A stretch of 64,000 nucleotides of DNA from DAOSVX01 sp964493665 (GTDB lineage: Bacteria; Bacillota_I; Bacilli_A; RF39; UBA660), in the NCBI GenBank assembly GCA_964493665.1, contig CAZBOZ010000002.1, forward strand, positions 12,239 through 76,238, read 5' to 3'. A program made the translations under genes and the position numbers. The notes under the pieces were generated by a model that had not been told where the DNA came from, did no database searches, and worked only from the letters and a program-made list of their open reading frames with translations. How positions within the stretch are numbered: the stretch's first letter is position 1; every line of letters begins with the position of its first letter. Positions 52,931-60,659 of this stretch are shown one piece after another.

Positions 52931-54091
52931 ATGAAAATATATGTATTGATGCCAACTTATAATGATGGTGACAGCATAGTGGAAACATTGGATTCTATTA
53001 TCTCTCAAAAATATAAAAATTGGGAATTAATAATAATAAATGATGGATCAACAGATAATACTGAAAATATTGTAAAAAAATATATAAAAGAAAAGAAAAT
53101 GTCCGAAAAAATAATATATTTATATCAAGAAAATAAAGATCAGTTAAATGCTATAAAAAACGGAGCAAAGCAAATTAAGGATAAAAAATCTTTAGTATAT
53201 ATTTTACATTCAGATGATTTATTAGTTGATAATTCAGTGTTTGAAAGAGTTAATAATTATTTTCAAAATCACGAATATGATGCGATAACTGCAGATTTAA
53301 AATTAATAAATGAAAAATCAGAATTAATTGGTAATCAAATAATAAAAAATTATAAAAAGGAAATTTCAACCTGTGCATTACAAGAACTATGGTTAGGTAG
53401 ACAACTATTTATAGATTTTGCTTTCTGGAAATACTCTGTTTTCATAACCTCGGTTTATCAAAATTATTTAAATTGGAATATGCCATATTGGTTAACTGTT
53501 TATCCAAATTTAGATATGATGAATGTTAAAAAAGTTGATTTCCCGTTTATAAAATATAGGGTATATCCAGGTAATTATATAAATAGCGAAATTGGAGTTT
53601 TAAATGTTTTAAATGGTGAATTGAGAACTTTAATTGGGCTTATGAATTATATAAATGTTCCATTTTATATATTCCAATATTATGTGTTTAGAATTTTAAA
53701 TAAGTTAAAAATTAATTATATTCCAATTTATTCAAAAACAAGTAATAAAAGAAAGTACAAAACAATAAAATTTACAATAAAAAAAAGAATAAAAAACATA
53801 ACAAAGTACCCATACTATACATCAATATTAAACTTTTATAGGAATTATAACAACAATAGAACAATAAAAATGTTTAATATATCAACAAACGATGTGTTTT
53901 TGGGCAGTGATATGCGAAGTTTTAATAAACTAATGATTACAAATAAATTACCAAAACTATATTATGATTTATTTGAAAAAATTAGTAAAGGATTTAGAAC
54001 TGTTTTAACAGATGAAGCTAGTCATAAAAATGTTGTTAATATATTGAAATTCTTTTCGATTTATCATGATGTTATAATAATAAGAAAGTAG
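52931..54091 (+). CDS. Glycosyltransferase family 2
   Basis: GT-A transferase, 386 aa. The N-terminal domain has VLMPTYNDGDSIVETLDSI, LIIINDGSTDNTENIV and LHSDDLLVDN (D-x-D equivalent) as in GT2 enzymes. The C-terminal 130 residues are basic and have no recognised domain. A strong AAGGAGG site precedes ATG 52931. It has no membrane helices, so it acts on the cytosolic face of the membrane. Confidence 0.88.
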   Translation: MKIYVLMPTYNDGDSIVETLDSIISQKYKNWELIIINDGSTDNTENIVKKYIKEKKMSEKIIYLYQENKDQLNAIKNGAKQIKDKKSLVYILHSDDLLVDNSVFERVNNYFQNHEYDAITADLKLINEKSELIGNQIIKNYKKEISTCALQELWLGRQLFIDFAFWKYSVFITSVYQNYLNWNMPYWLTVYPNLDMMNVKKVDFPFIKYRVYPGNYINSEIGVLNVLNGELRTLIGLMNYINVPFYIFQYYVFRILNKLKINYIPIYSKTSNKRKYKTIKFTIKKRIKNITKYPYYTSILNFYRNYNNNRTIKMFNISTNDVFLGSDMRSFNKLMITNKLPKLYYDLFEKISKGFRTVLTDEASHKNVVNILKFFSIYHDVIIIRK

Positions 54092-54099
54092 TTGATTTG

Positions 54100-54804
54100 A
54101 TGATACCAAAAACTATCCATTATGTATGGGTTGGAAATACTAAAAAGCCAAAATTAATAAGAAAATGTATTAAAACATGGTTGAAGAACCTTAGAAATTA
54201 CAATATTATTGAATGGAATGAAAAAAACTTTGATATTAATAGTCATCCATTTGTTAGAAGAGCATACGATGCTAAAAAATGGGCATTTGTTAGTGATTAT
54301 ATAAGAGCTTGGGCAATATATAATTATGGTGGAGTTTATTTAGATACAGATATAATATTATTAGATAATTTTGATAAGATGTTATCTAACAGAGCTTTCG
54401 TCGGTTATGAAAATTATAAGTCACCATTTACAGCTGTTTTTGGAGCAGAAGCAAATCATCCTTTTGTAAAAGACATGTTGGATTTTTATGAAAATAATCA
54501 GATGTCATTTAATTTTGAAAACAATAATACTAATTCAGTATCAGAAATTTTAATTAAAAAATATGGATGTAAGCTTGGGAACAAAGAACAAATTTTAAAA
54601 AACGACATTAAAGTTTATCAAGAAGGAGTTTTATGCAATCCTTCAAAAGAATCTGTGTCAATCCATGTTTTTACTGGTACATGGTTGGAAGAAACACCAA
54701 GCTTTTTAAGAAAATTTGTGCTTTTCATTAAAACAAACATAAGGTCTAAAGCAATGGCCGGATTATATAGAACTGTCTTTAATAGAAAGAAGGTAAAAAA
54801 ATGA
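54100..54804 (+). CDS. GT32-family glycosyltransferase (DXD sugar-binding type)
   Basis: A 234-aa transferase with the Gly_transf_sug signature: IPKTIHYVWVGNTKKP, KWAFVSDYIRAWAIYNYGG and VYLDTDIILL, holding the D-x-D motif. Start ATG 54100; an adjacent TTG at 54097 gives the same frame. It overlaps the next gene by four bases. Donor and acceptor unknown. Confidence 0.88.
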   Translation: MIPKTIHYVWVGNTKKPKLIRKCIKTWLKNLRNYNIIEWNEKNFDINSHPFVRRAYDAKKWAFVSDYIRAWAIYNYGGVYLDTDIILLDNFDKMLSNRAFVGYENYKSPFTAVFGAEANHPFVKDMLDFYENNQMSFNFENNNTNSVSEILIKKYGCKLGNKEQILKNDIKVYQEGVLCNPSKESVSIHVFTGTWLEETPSFLRKFVLFIKTNIRSKAMAGLYRTVFNRKKVKK

Positions 54805-55856
54805 AACAAATAGCGATAGTTTCTAGAGATTTAAATGTTGGCGGCATACAAAGATCTTTGTCGAATTTATTGCAAAACATAGATTTAAATAAATACCAGG
54901 TTGACTGTTACCTTTATGATGAAAATAATTTTTTTAAAGATAAAATTCCCCAAAAAATAAATATTATATATTTAAAACCTAGATCAGTGTTTATAAAATT
55001 CATTCCGTTTAAATTGATAAAACTTTTTTCGAAATGTAAACTTAAAAGTGTCAAATATGATAGTGTGGTAGATTTTGACGGTTATCAAGCAGATTCAGCT
55101 ATAGATGTTATTCTATCAACTTCTAAAAATAAAATATGTTGGATTCATCAAGACCTGTTATTGCAAAAACAATATGAATTTAAATATAGAATTTTGCATT
55201 ATTTTATGAAAGGTAAATATAAATATTATAATAAATATGCAGCTGTTTCCAGAGGTATAATTAAACCTTTTGAGAAAATAAATAATATAACTATTAAAAA
55301 ATGTTGTACGATTATTCCCAATTATATTGATACAGAGATTATTTTTAAAAAGGCAGAAGAAAAGTGTGATCTTCTAATAGACAAAAACAAATATAATTTT
55401 GTTTCAGTTGGTAGAATATGTATAGCCAAAGGATATGATATTTTAATAAATTACTTATTTGAATTAAAAAAATATCGAAACGATTTCCATTTTTATTTAA
55501 TAGGTGATGGAGTTGATAGAAAAAACATCGAAAAATTAATTGAAAAATTAAAAATGAATAGCTATGTAACTTTACTAGGTAATCAGTCAAATCCATTTAA
55601 ATATTTAAAATTAATGGACGGATTCATAATGACATCAAGATATGAAGGGCAAGGTATGGTATTATGGGAGGCAAAATCTTTAGGGTTAGAATTATTTATG
55701 ACAAAAAACTTAGAAAAATATAACGATGGGCTAAAAGGATATAATGATTTATTAACTGTTTTAAAAAAAGCAAAAAAGAAACATAAAGTCATTGATGATT
55801 TGGGTTCATATAATACAAATATAACCAATAAAATAAATGAATTATTTGGAGAATGA
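54801..55856 (+). CDS. Glycosyltransferase family 4
   Basis: GT-B transferase, 351 aa. N-terminus IVSRDLNVGGIQRSLSNLL, C-terminal donor domain with VSVGRICIAKGYDILI, LIGDGVDRKNIEKLIEKL, and SRYEGQGMVLWEAKSLGL where the E-x7-E motif normally lies. The ribosome site is AGAAAGAAGG inside the previous gene. It overlaps the TagF-like gene by four bases. Confidence 0.87.
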   Translation: MKQIAIVSRDLNVGGIQRSLSNLLQNIDLNKYQVDCYLYDENNFFKDKIPQKINIIYLKPRSVFIKFIPFKLIKLFSKCKLKSVKYDSVVDFDGYQADSAIDVILSTSKNKICWIHQDLLLQKQYEFKYRILHYFMKGKYKYYNKYAAVSRGIIKPFEKINNITIKKCCTIIPNYIDTEIIFKKAEEKCDLLIDKNKYNFVSVGRICIAKGYDILINYLFELKKYRNDFHFYLIGDGVDRKNIEKLIEKLKMNSYVTLLGNQSNPFKYLKLMDGFIMTSRYEGQGMVLWEAKSLGLELFMTKNLEKYNDGLKGYNDLLTVLKKAKKKHKVIDDLGSYNTNITNKINELFGE

Positions 55857-55858
55857 TT

Positions 55859-56971
55859 ATGAAAACAATAATTTCTGGACTAATAAATTTTATATTAAAA
55901 ATCATTAAAGTGAAAGAAAACAGAATTTTATTTCAATCTGGTAGAAATAAAGTTGATTGTGCTCCGTATGCTATTTATGAATATTTAAAGAAAAACGATC
56001 CAGCCTTTTATGAAACAATTTGGGTAGTAGAAAAAGGAACTGATGTTTCTATGCTTAAAAAGGGTGATTACTATTATTGGAATACATTAAAGGGCATTTA
56101 TTATATGGCCACATCTAAATATTGGATTAGAAGTCAAAGTTTGGGTGGTATAGTTAAAAAGAAAAACAATCAAATATATATTCAAACATATCATGGAGCT
56201 GGAGCTTTTAAAAAAGTCGGTTATGATGTGGATGGGGTAAAAGCTACAGAGCCACCTTCACATGCTAGAGATTGGGATTTTTTGATTGCTACTGATGATT
56301 ATAACAAGGAAGCATTAATAAGCTCTTTAGCTTTGAAAATTCCAATTTTTGTGTTTGGTAACCCAACTACTGATTTAATAATTAATAAAAAAAAGGATTT
56401 TAAAATTAATTTAATTAAAAAACTTGGCCTAGACACTTCTAAAAAAGTTGTGTTATATGCACCGACCTTTAGAGATTATGAATTAAACAAAGAAGGAATA
56501 AATGTTCCGATTTTAAGTTTGGGCAAATTAAAAAACACAACAGTTTTATTAAGGTTACATCCTTTGATAATTAATAAAATTAAAGATATAAAATTACCAA
56601 AGAATTTTATTGATGTTGGGTTTTATCCTAATATTGAGGAGTTGTTTTTAATAACTGATATTTTAATAACTGATTATTCAAGTGTAATATTTCCCTTTAT
56701 GTTACTAAATAAAGATTTAATTTTATATCCTTATGATATGAAAAGTTATGTTAAAAATAGAGGGGGATTTTATTTAAACTATGAAAATTTACCAGGACCA
56801 ATTTGTTATAAAGAGGAAGAATTGTTGAAAACTATAGAAATGATAGAAAGTATAAGATTAAAATATAAAAAAAAGAAACAAGATTTTAATTTAAAGTATA
56901 ATAAATTAAATGATGGTAATGTTTGTAAAAAAATAGTTGAAGAATTAAAGAAAGATACGTTTGAAAAATAA
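55859..56971 (+). CDS. CDP-polyol phosphotransferase, TagB/TagF family
   Basis: CDP-glycerol (or CDP-ribitol) glycerophosphotransferase family enzyme adding polyol phosphate to a teichoic or capsule chain. Motifs: IQTYHGAGAFKKVG (family T-x-HG-T/A), LYAPTFRD, LLRLHPLI, ITDYSSVIFPFMLLNKDLILYPYD. At 370 aa it matches the single catalytic module of TagB/TarF/TarL. Start chosen at ATG 55859 after GGAG; an ATG at 55853 overlaps the previous stop but is too close to the site. With tarI-tarJ downstream, ribitol phosphate is a plausible substrate. Confidence 0.88.
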   Translation: MKTIISGLINFILKIIKVKENRILFQSGRNKVDCAPYAIYEYLKKNDPAFYETIWVVEKGTDVSMLKKGDYYYWNTLKGIYYMATSKYWIRSQSLGGIVKKKNNQIYIQTYHGAGAFKKVGYDVDGVKATEPPSHARDWDFLIATDDYNKEALISSLALKIPIFVFGNPTTDLIINKKKDFKINLIKKLGLDTSKKVVLYAPTFRDYELNKEGINVPILSLGKLKNTTVLLRLHPLIINKIKDIKLPKNFIDVGFYPNIEELFLITDILITDYSSVIFPFMLLNKDLILYPYDMKSYVKNRGGFYLNYENLPGPICYKEEELLKTIEMIESIRLKYKKKKQDFNLKYNKLNDGNVCKKIVEELKKDTFEK

Positions 56972-56992
56972 AAATTAAAAAAACAAAATTTT

Positions 56993-57004
56993 ATAGTATA
57001 CTAT
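56993..57004. promoter_or_regulatory. Palindrome ATAGTATACTAT upstream of tarI
   Basis: Twelve-base perfect palindrome 25 bases upstream of the tarI ATG. Its centre also matches a -10 (TATACT at 56997-57002), so it may be an operator at a promoter; no good -35 is seen. Confidence 0.35.
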
Positions 57005-57029
57005 TCTTGTAGAAAGAAGATGTGATAAA

Positions 57030-57749
57030 ATGATCTATGGCGAAATACTGGCAGCTGGAAATGGTAATAGAATGGGAAATACAGAAATGCCCAAACAATA
57101 TTTATTAATTGGCGAAAAACCAATTATCATTCATACGTTAGAACAATTCGTTCTAAATCCTAATATTAATAAAATAGTTGTTTGTTGTCCAAAAGATTGG
57201 GTCGCATACACCAAAGAAATAATTGATAAATATAATTTATCAGATTCTAATATAGATATTGTAATAGGAGGAGCGACTAGAAATGAGACTTTAATAAATG
57301 GATGTAAACATATAAAAGATACGTATGGATTAAGTAAGAATGATTTTATAATAACTCATGATGCGGTACGACCATTTATTAATCAAAGAATTATTAATGA
57401 TAATATAAAAATGGTGAAAAAATATGGAGCTGTTGATACTGTAATTCCTGCTATCGATACAATTGTCGAGTCTACTGATAGCGAGTTTGTTTCAAACATT
57501 CCTTTTAGAAATTTAATGTTTCAAGGTCAAACTCCTCAAAGTTTTAACATTATAAAATTAATGGACTTATATTTTTCTTTAACAGAAGAAGAAAAAGCGA
57601 CTTTAACAGATACTTGTAAAATATTTACTTTAAAGGGTGAAAAAGTAAAAATTGTTTTAGGAGAACCATATAATTTAAAAATCACTACATTATACGATTA
57701 TACTATAGCAAACGCTATAGTCAGAGAAAGAGTTTGCGAAGATGCTTAA
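57030..57749 (+). CDS. tarI: Ribitol-5-phosphate cytidylyltransferase TarI
   Basis: Makes CDP-ribitol from ribitol 5-phosphate and CTP. It belongs to the IspD/TarI family: ILAAGNGNRMGNTEMPKQYLLIGEKPIIIHTLEQF, ITHDAVRPFI and TDTCKIF. The M-P-K-Q-Y segment and the pairing with tarJ favour TarI over IspD. At 239 aa it has the usual length. It overlaps tarJ by eight bases. Confidence 0.9.
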   Translation: MIYGEILAAGNGNRMGNTEMPKQYLLIGEKPIIIHTLEQFVLNPNINKIVVCCPKDWVAYTKEIIDKYNLSDSNIDIVIGGATRNETLINGCKHIKDTYGLSKNDFIITHDAVRPFINQRIINDNIKMVKKYGAVDTVIPAIDTIVESTDSEFVSNIPFRNLMFQGQTPQSFNIIKLMDLYFSLTEEEKATLTDTCKIFTLKGEKVKIVLGEPYNLKITTLYDYTIANAIVRERVCEDA

Positions 57750-58761
57750 TCAAGCATATAGGCTAATATCTCCAAAATTAATAAGAATAGATTTTATTGA
57801 TGAAATAACAACTAAAAATCAAGTGATAGTTCGCCCTAAATATTTGTCAATTTGTGCTGCCGATATTAGATATTATACAGGAAAAAGGAGTAAGAAAGTA
57901 TTACAAGAAAAATTGCCGATGGCTTTAATACATGAAGCTGTAGGGGAGGTTTTGTATGACCCAAATGGTAATTTTAAAATAGGAAGTGATGTAGTCTTAA
58001 TTCCTAATAATCCATTACATATAGATAGTGTAATAAAAGAGAATTATTTAAGTGATAGCAATTTTAGCGGCAGCGGATATGATGGATTTATGCAAAACCT
58101 AGTATATATTAACAAAAATCGTGTTATTAAATATTCAAATATAGAACCTAGAACCGCTGTGTTATTGGAACTTGTTAGTGTTGCTATGAATGCTTTGGAA
58201 TTTTTTCAAAAATATAGTCATGGAAATCATGAAAGAATAGCGATTTGGGGCAATGGCAATTTGGGATTCGTGACTTCTTTGATTTTGAAAAAAACATTTC
58301 CAAAATCAACTATTATTGTTTTTGGTACAAGACAAGAAAAACTAAATTATTTTGCTTTTGCTGACGAAACCTACATATCTGATAATATTCCTGATAATAT
58401 AAAATTTGATCATGCCTTCGAATGCGTTGGTGGTGAAAAAGCCGAAGATGTTATAAATCAAATAATAGAACACATTAATCCTCAAGGTATGATCTCCTTA
58501 ATGGGAGTTTCTGAAGAAAAGGTGGCGCTAAACACTAGAATGATTTTAGAAAAAGGTTTAATGTTGCTGGGTAATAGTAGAAGTGGCTTTGAAGATTTTA
58601 AAAATGCAATCGCCTTTTTAGAAGAAAATGAAGAAGTAAGGGAGTATTTAAACACTATTATTTCAGAAGAAATTGTTGTTAAAAATGTTCATGATATTAA
58701 TGTGGCTTTTGATAGATCTTTGGTTAATGAATTTAAAACTATTATGAAGTGGGAAATTTAA
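57742..58761 (+). CDS. tarJ: Ribitol-5-phosphate dehydrogenase TarJ
   Basis: NADPH-dependent reduction of ribulose 5-phosphate to ribitol 5-phosphate. Zinc-type medium-chain dehydrogenase: N-terminal catalytic domain with LSICAADIRYYTGKR and HEAVGEV, Rossmann motif WGNGNLGFVTSLIL, and the FECVGGEKAEDVINQI segment. At 339 aa it has normal length for TarJ. The overlap with tarI and substrate linkage make the assignment firm. Confidence 0.9.
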   Translation: MLNQAYRLISPKLIRIDFIDEITTKNQVIVRPKYLSICAADIRYYTGKRSKKVLQEKLPMALIHEAVGEVLYDPNGNFKIGSDVVLIPNNPLHIDSVIKENYLSDSNFSGSGYDGFMQNLVYINKNRVIKYSNIEPRTAVLLELVSVAMNALEFFQKYSHGNHERIAIWGNGNLGFVTSLILKKTFPKSTIIVFGTRQEKLNYFAFADETYISDNIPDNIKFDHAFECVGGEKAEDVINQIIEHINPQGMISLMGVSEEKVALNTRMILEKGLMLLGNSRSGFEDFKNAIAFLEENEEVREYLNTIISEEIVVKNVHDINVAFDRSLVNEFKTIMKWEI

Positions 58762-58817
58762 TTTCTAGAGAAATAATTAATTATATAAATAAAATTTAAT
58801 AATATGGGAGCAAAATA

Positions 58818-59933
58818 ATGAAAAAAATAAAAGTAATGAGTATATTTGGGACCAGACCAGAAGCTATAAAGATGGTGCCGCTAGTAAAAGAGTTGGAAAG
58901 TAGAAAAGAAATAGATAGTATTGTTTGCGTTACGGCTCAACATCGTGAAATGTTAGATCAGGTGTTAGAAACTTTTAAAATTAAACCAGATTATGATTTA
59001 AATATAATGAAACAAGGGCAAACATTAGGAGATGTAACAACCAGAGCTTTAAATGGTTTAGAAAATGTTATAAAAGAAGTGCAACCGGATATTGTTTTGG
59101 TTCATGGTGATACAACTACTACATTTGCTGGAGCACTTGCAGCTTTTTACAATCAAGTTGCTATTGGCCATGTAGAGGCTGGTCTTAGGACTTATGATAA
59201 ATATTCTCCATATCCTGAAGAAATGAATCGTCAGATGGTTGATTGTGTTACTGATATGTTTTTTGCTCCAACTAATTTAAGTAAAGAAAATTTACTTAAA
59301 GAGGGTAAAGATGAAAGTAAAATATATGTAACAGGGAATACAGCTATTGATGCCATGAGTACCACTGTTGATTCTAATTATTATCATGAAGTGTTTGACT
59401 GGGTAGGCAATAACCGTATGCTTTTACTTACTGCTCATAGAAGAGAAAATCTTGGTGATCCAATGCGTAGTATTTTTAGAGGAATAAAAAAAGTTGTAGA
59501 TGAAATAGCTGATGTAAAAGTAGTATATCCAATTCACTTAAATCCAAAAGTTAGAGAAGTCGCAAATGAAATATTTGGTAGCGATGATAAAATTAAATTA
59601 ATAGAACCGTTAGAAGTATTTGATTTTCATAATTTTATTAATAAAAGCTATATAATTCTAACTGATAGTGGTGGAATTCAAGAAGAAGCTCCATCTTTAG
59701 GCAAGCCTGTTTTAGTTCTTCGTGATACTACCGAAAGACCAGAAGGAATAACTGCTGGGACTTTAAAATTGGTAGGAACAGAAGAAGAAATTATTTATAG
59801 TGAAACTAAAAAACTATTAACGGATAAAAAAGAATATGAAAAAATGAGTAAAGCTTCTAATCCTTATGGAGATGGAACGGCAAGTAAAAAGATAGTTGAT
59901 GTAATTATAAATAAATATAATATTAATTGTTAA
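58818..59933 (+). CDS. wecB: UDP-N-acetylglucosamine 2-epimerase
   Basis: Converts UDP-GlcNAc to UDP-ManNAc, the donor for TagA. Non-hydrolysing epimerase features: FGTRPEAIKMVPLV, VHGDTTTTFAGALAAFY, HVEAGLRTYDKYSPYPEEMNRQ, LLTAHRRENLG, LTDSGGIQEEAPSLGKPVLVLRDTTERPE (last one split over two motifs). At 371 aa it has the usual length. It closes the glycopolymer locus. The stop overlaps the -35 box of the next gene. Confidence 0.96.
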   Translation: MKKIKVMSIFGTRPEAIKMVPLVKELESRKEIDSIVCVTAQHREMLDQVLETFKIKPDYDLNIMKQGQTLGDVTTRALNGLENVIKEVQPDIVLVHGDTTTTFAGALAAFYNQVAIGHVEAGLRTYDKYSPYPEEMNRQMVDCVTDMFFAPTNLSKENLLKEGKDESKIYVTGNTAIDAMSTTVDSNYYHEVFDWVGNNRMLLLTAHRRENLGDPMRSIFRGIKKVVDEIADVKVVYPIHLNPKVREVANEIFGSDDKIKLIEPLEVFDFHNFINKSYIILTDSGGIQEEAPSLGKPVLVLRDTTERPEGITAGTLKLVGTEEEIIYSETKKLLTDKKEYEKMSKASNPYGDGTASKKIVDVIINKYNINC

Positions 59934-59955
59934 ATACTAAAAAATATACTATAAT
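59927..59955 (+). promoter_or_regulatory. Promoter of the unknown gene after wecB
   Basis: -35 TTGTTA (59927-59932), 17-base spacer, -10 TATAAT (59950-59955). The -35 lies across the wecB stop. Confidence 0.75.
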
Positions 59956-59981
59956 ATACGCTTTGTAAGGAATGAGTATTT

Positions 59982-60521
59982 ATGGGAATAGTTATAGAAG
60001 AATTTTATAAACGTAATAAAGAGTGCCAAGAAGCCAGAAAATTTGCGGCTTTTGAAATGGTAACTAGTGCAGAATATAATACAACTGATATGAAAGATAA
60101 AGAAAGAGTATTAGCGAGTATTATTTATTTAATAGAAACTCAAGGGCATAATTTAGGTAATTATAAAACCACTTGCATAGATGGATGCCCTGAAGTAGAA
60201 CTGTATAGATTGACTGAAGATGTTGAAAATTTTACTTTTTGGGACATTGTCCCAGAAATAAAAGATTTTCTTAGTCAAAATAAAGAATTTGCTGATTTAA
60301 CTAATCTTTTAAGTTTTTTATATTTTAGTTCAGTAGGTGAGCTTCCTATAGAAAAATATTATATTACCTTGGCAATGCTCTGTTATTATGTATCTGAACT
60401 TGGTTATAGTGAAGAAGAAGCCTTTAAAGTAATTGACCCATATTTAGGGAACCGATTTACTAAAGAAGTTAAAGGACTCCTTTTGATTCATTCAAAAAGC
60501 TTTGAGAAAAAACATTGTTAA
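59982..60521 (+). CDS. Unknown helical cytosolic protein
   Basis: A 179-aa protein that I do not recognise. It has its own promoter and ribosome site (TAAGGAATG), and ends in a strong terminator, so it is a one-gene unit. It is predicted mostly helical and acidic, with no membrane span, and has Cys in RNKECQEA, TTCIDGCPE, LCYY and the C-terminal KHC. It lies between the glycopolymer locus and the nrd operon and has no clear relation to either. Confidence 0.65.
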   Translation: MGIVIEEFYKRNKECQEARKFAAFEMVTSAEYNTTDMKDKERVLASIIYLIETQGHNLGNYKTTCIDGCPEVELYRLTEDVENFTFWDIVPEIKDFLSQNKEFADLTNLLSFLYFSSVGELPIEKYYITLAMLCYYVSELGYSEEEAFKVIDPYLGNRFTKEVKGLLLIHSKSFEKKHC

Positions 60522-60534
60522 CAATGTTTTTTTT
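60507..60534 (+). terminator. Terminator before the nrd operon
   Basis: Perfect palindrome AAAACATTGTT/AACAATGTTTT followed by T tract. Confidence 0.9.
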
Positions 60535-60559
60535 ATTTATTTTTTTAATTTTTAAAATG

Positions 60560-60628
60560 TAAACTTTTATAAAGTTTATAATTTTTATTAAAAAAAACAT
60601 TGCAATTAATGTTTTATTATAGTATGCT
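60560..60628 (+). promoter_or_regulatory. nrd operon promoter with two inverted repeats
   Basis: Inverted repeat 1: TAAACTTT (60560-60567)/AAAGTTTA (60571-60578). Inverted repeat 2: AAAACATT (60594-60601)/AATGTTTT (60608-60615). -35 TTGCAA (60600-60605) lies in the second repeat, and -10 TATGCT (60623-60628) follows after 17 bases. The repeats are candidate operators; they do not match the NrdR box. Confidence 0.5.
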
Positions 60629-60659
60629 TTAATTACGATAGAAGATGGGGAGATAATCT

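Noticed and set aside
60560..60628. NrdR box upstream of the nrd operon
   Set aside because: Neither inverted repeat fits the ACACWATATATWGTGT pattern.
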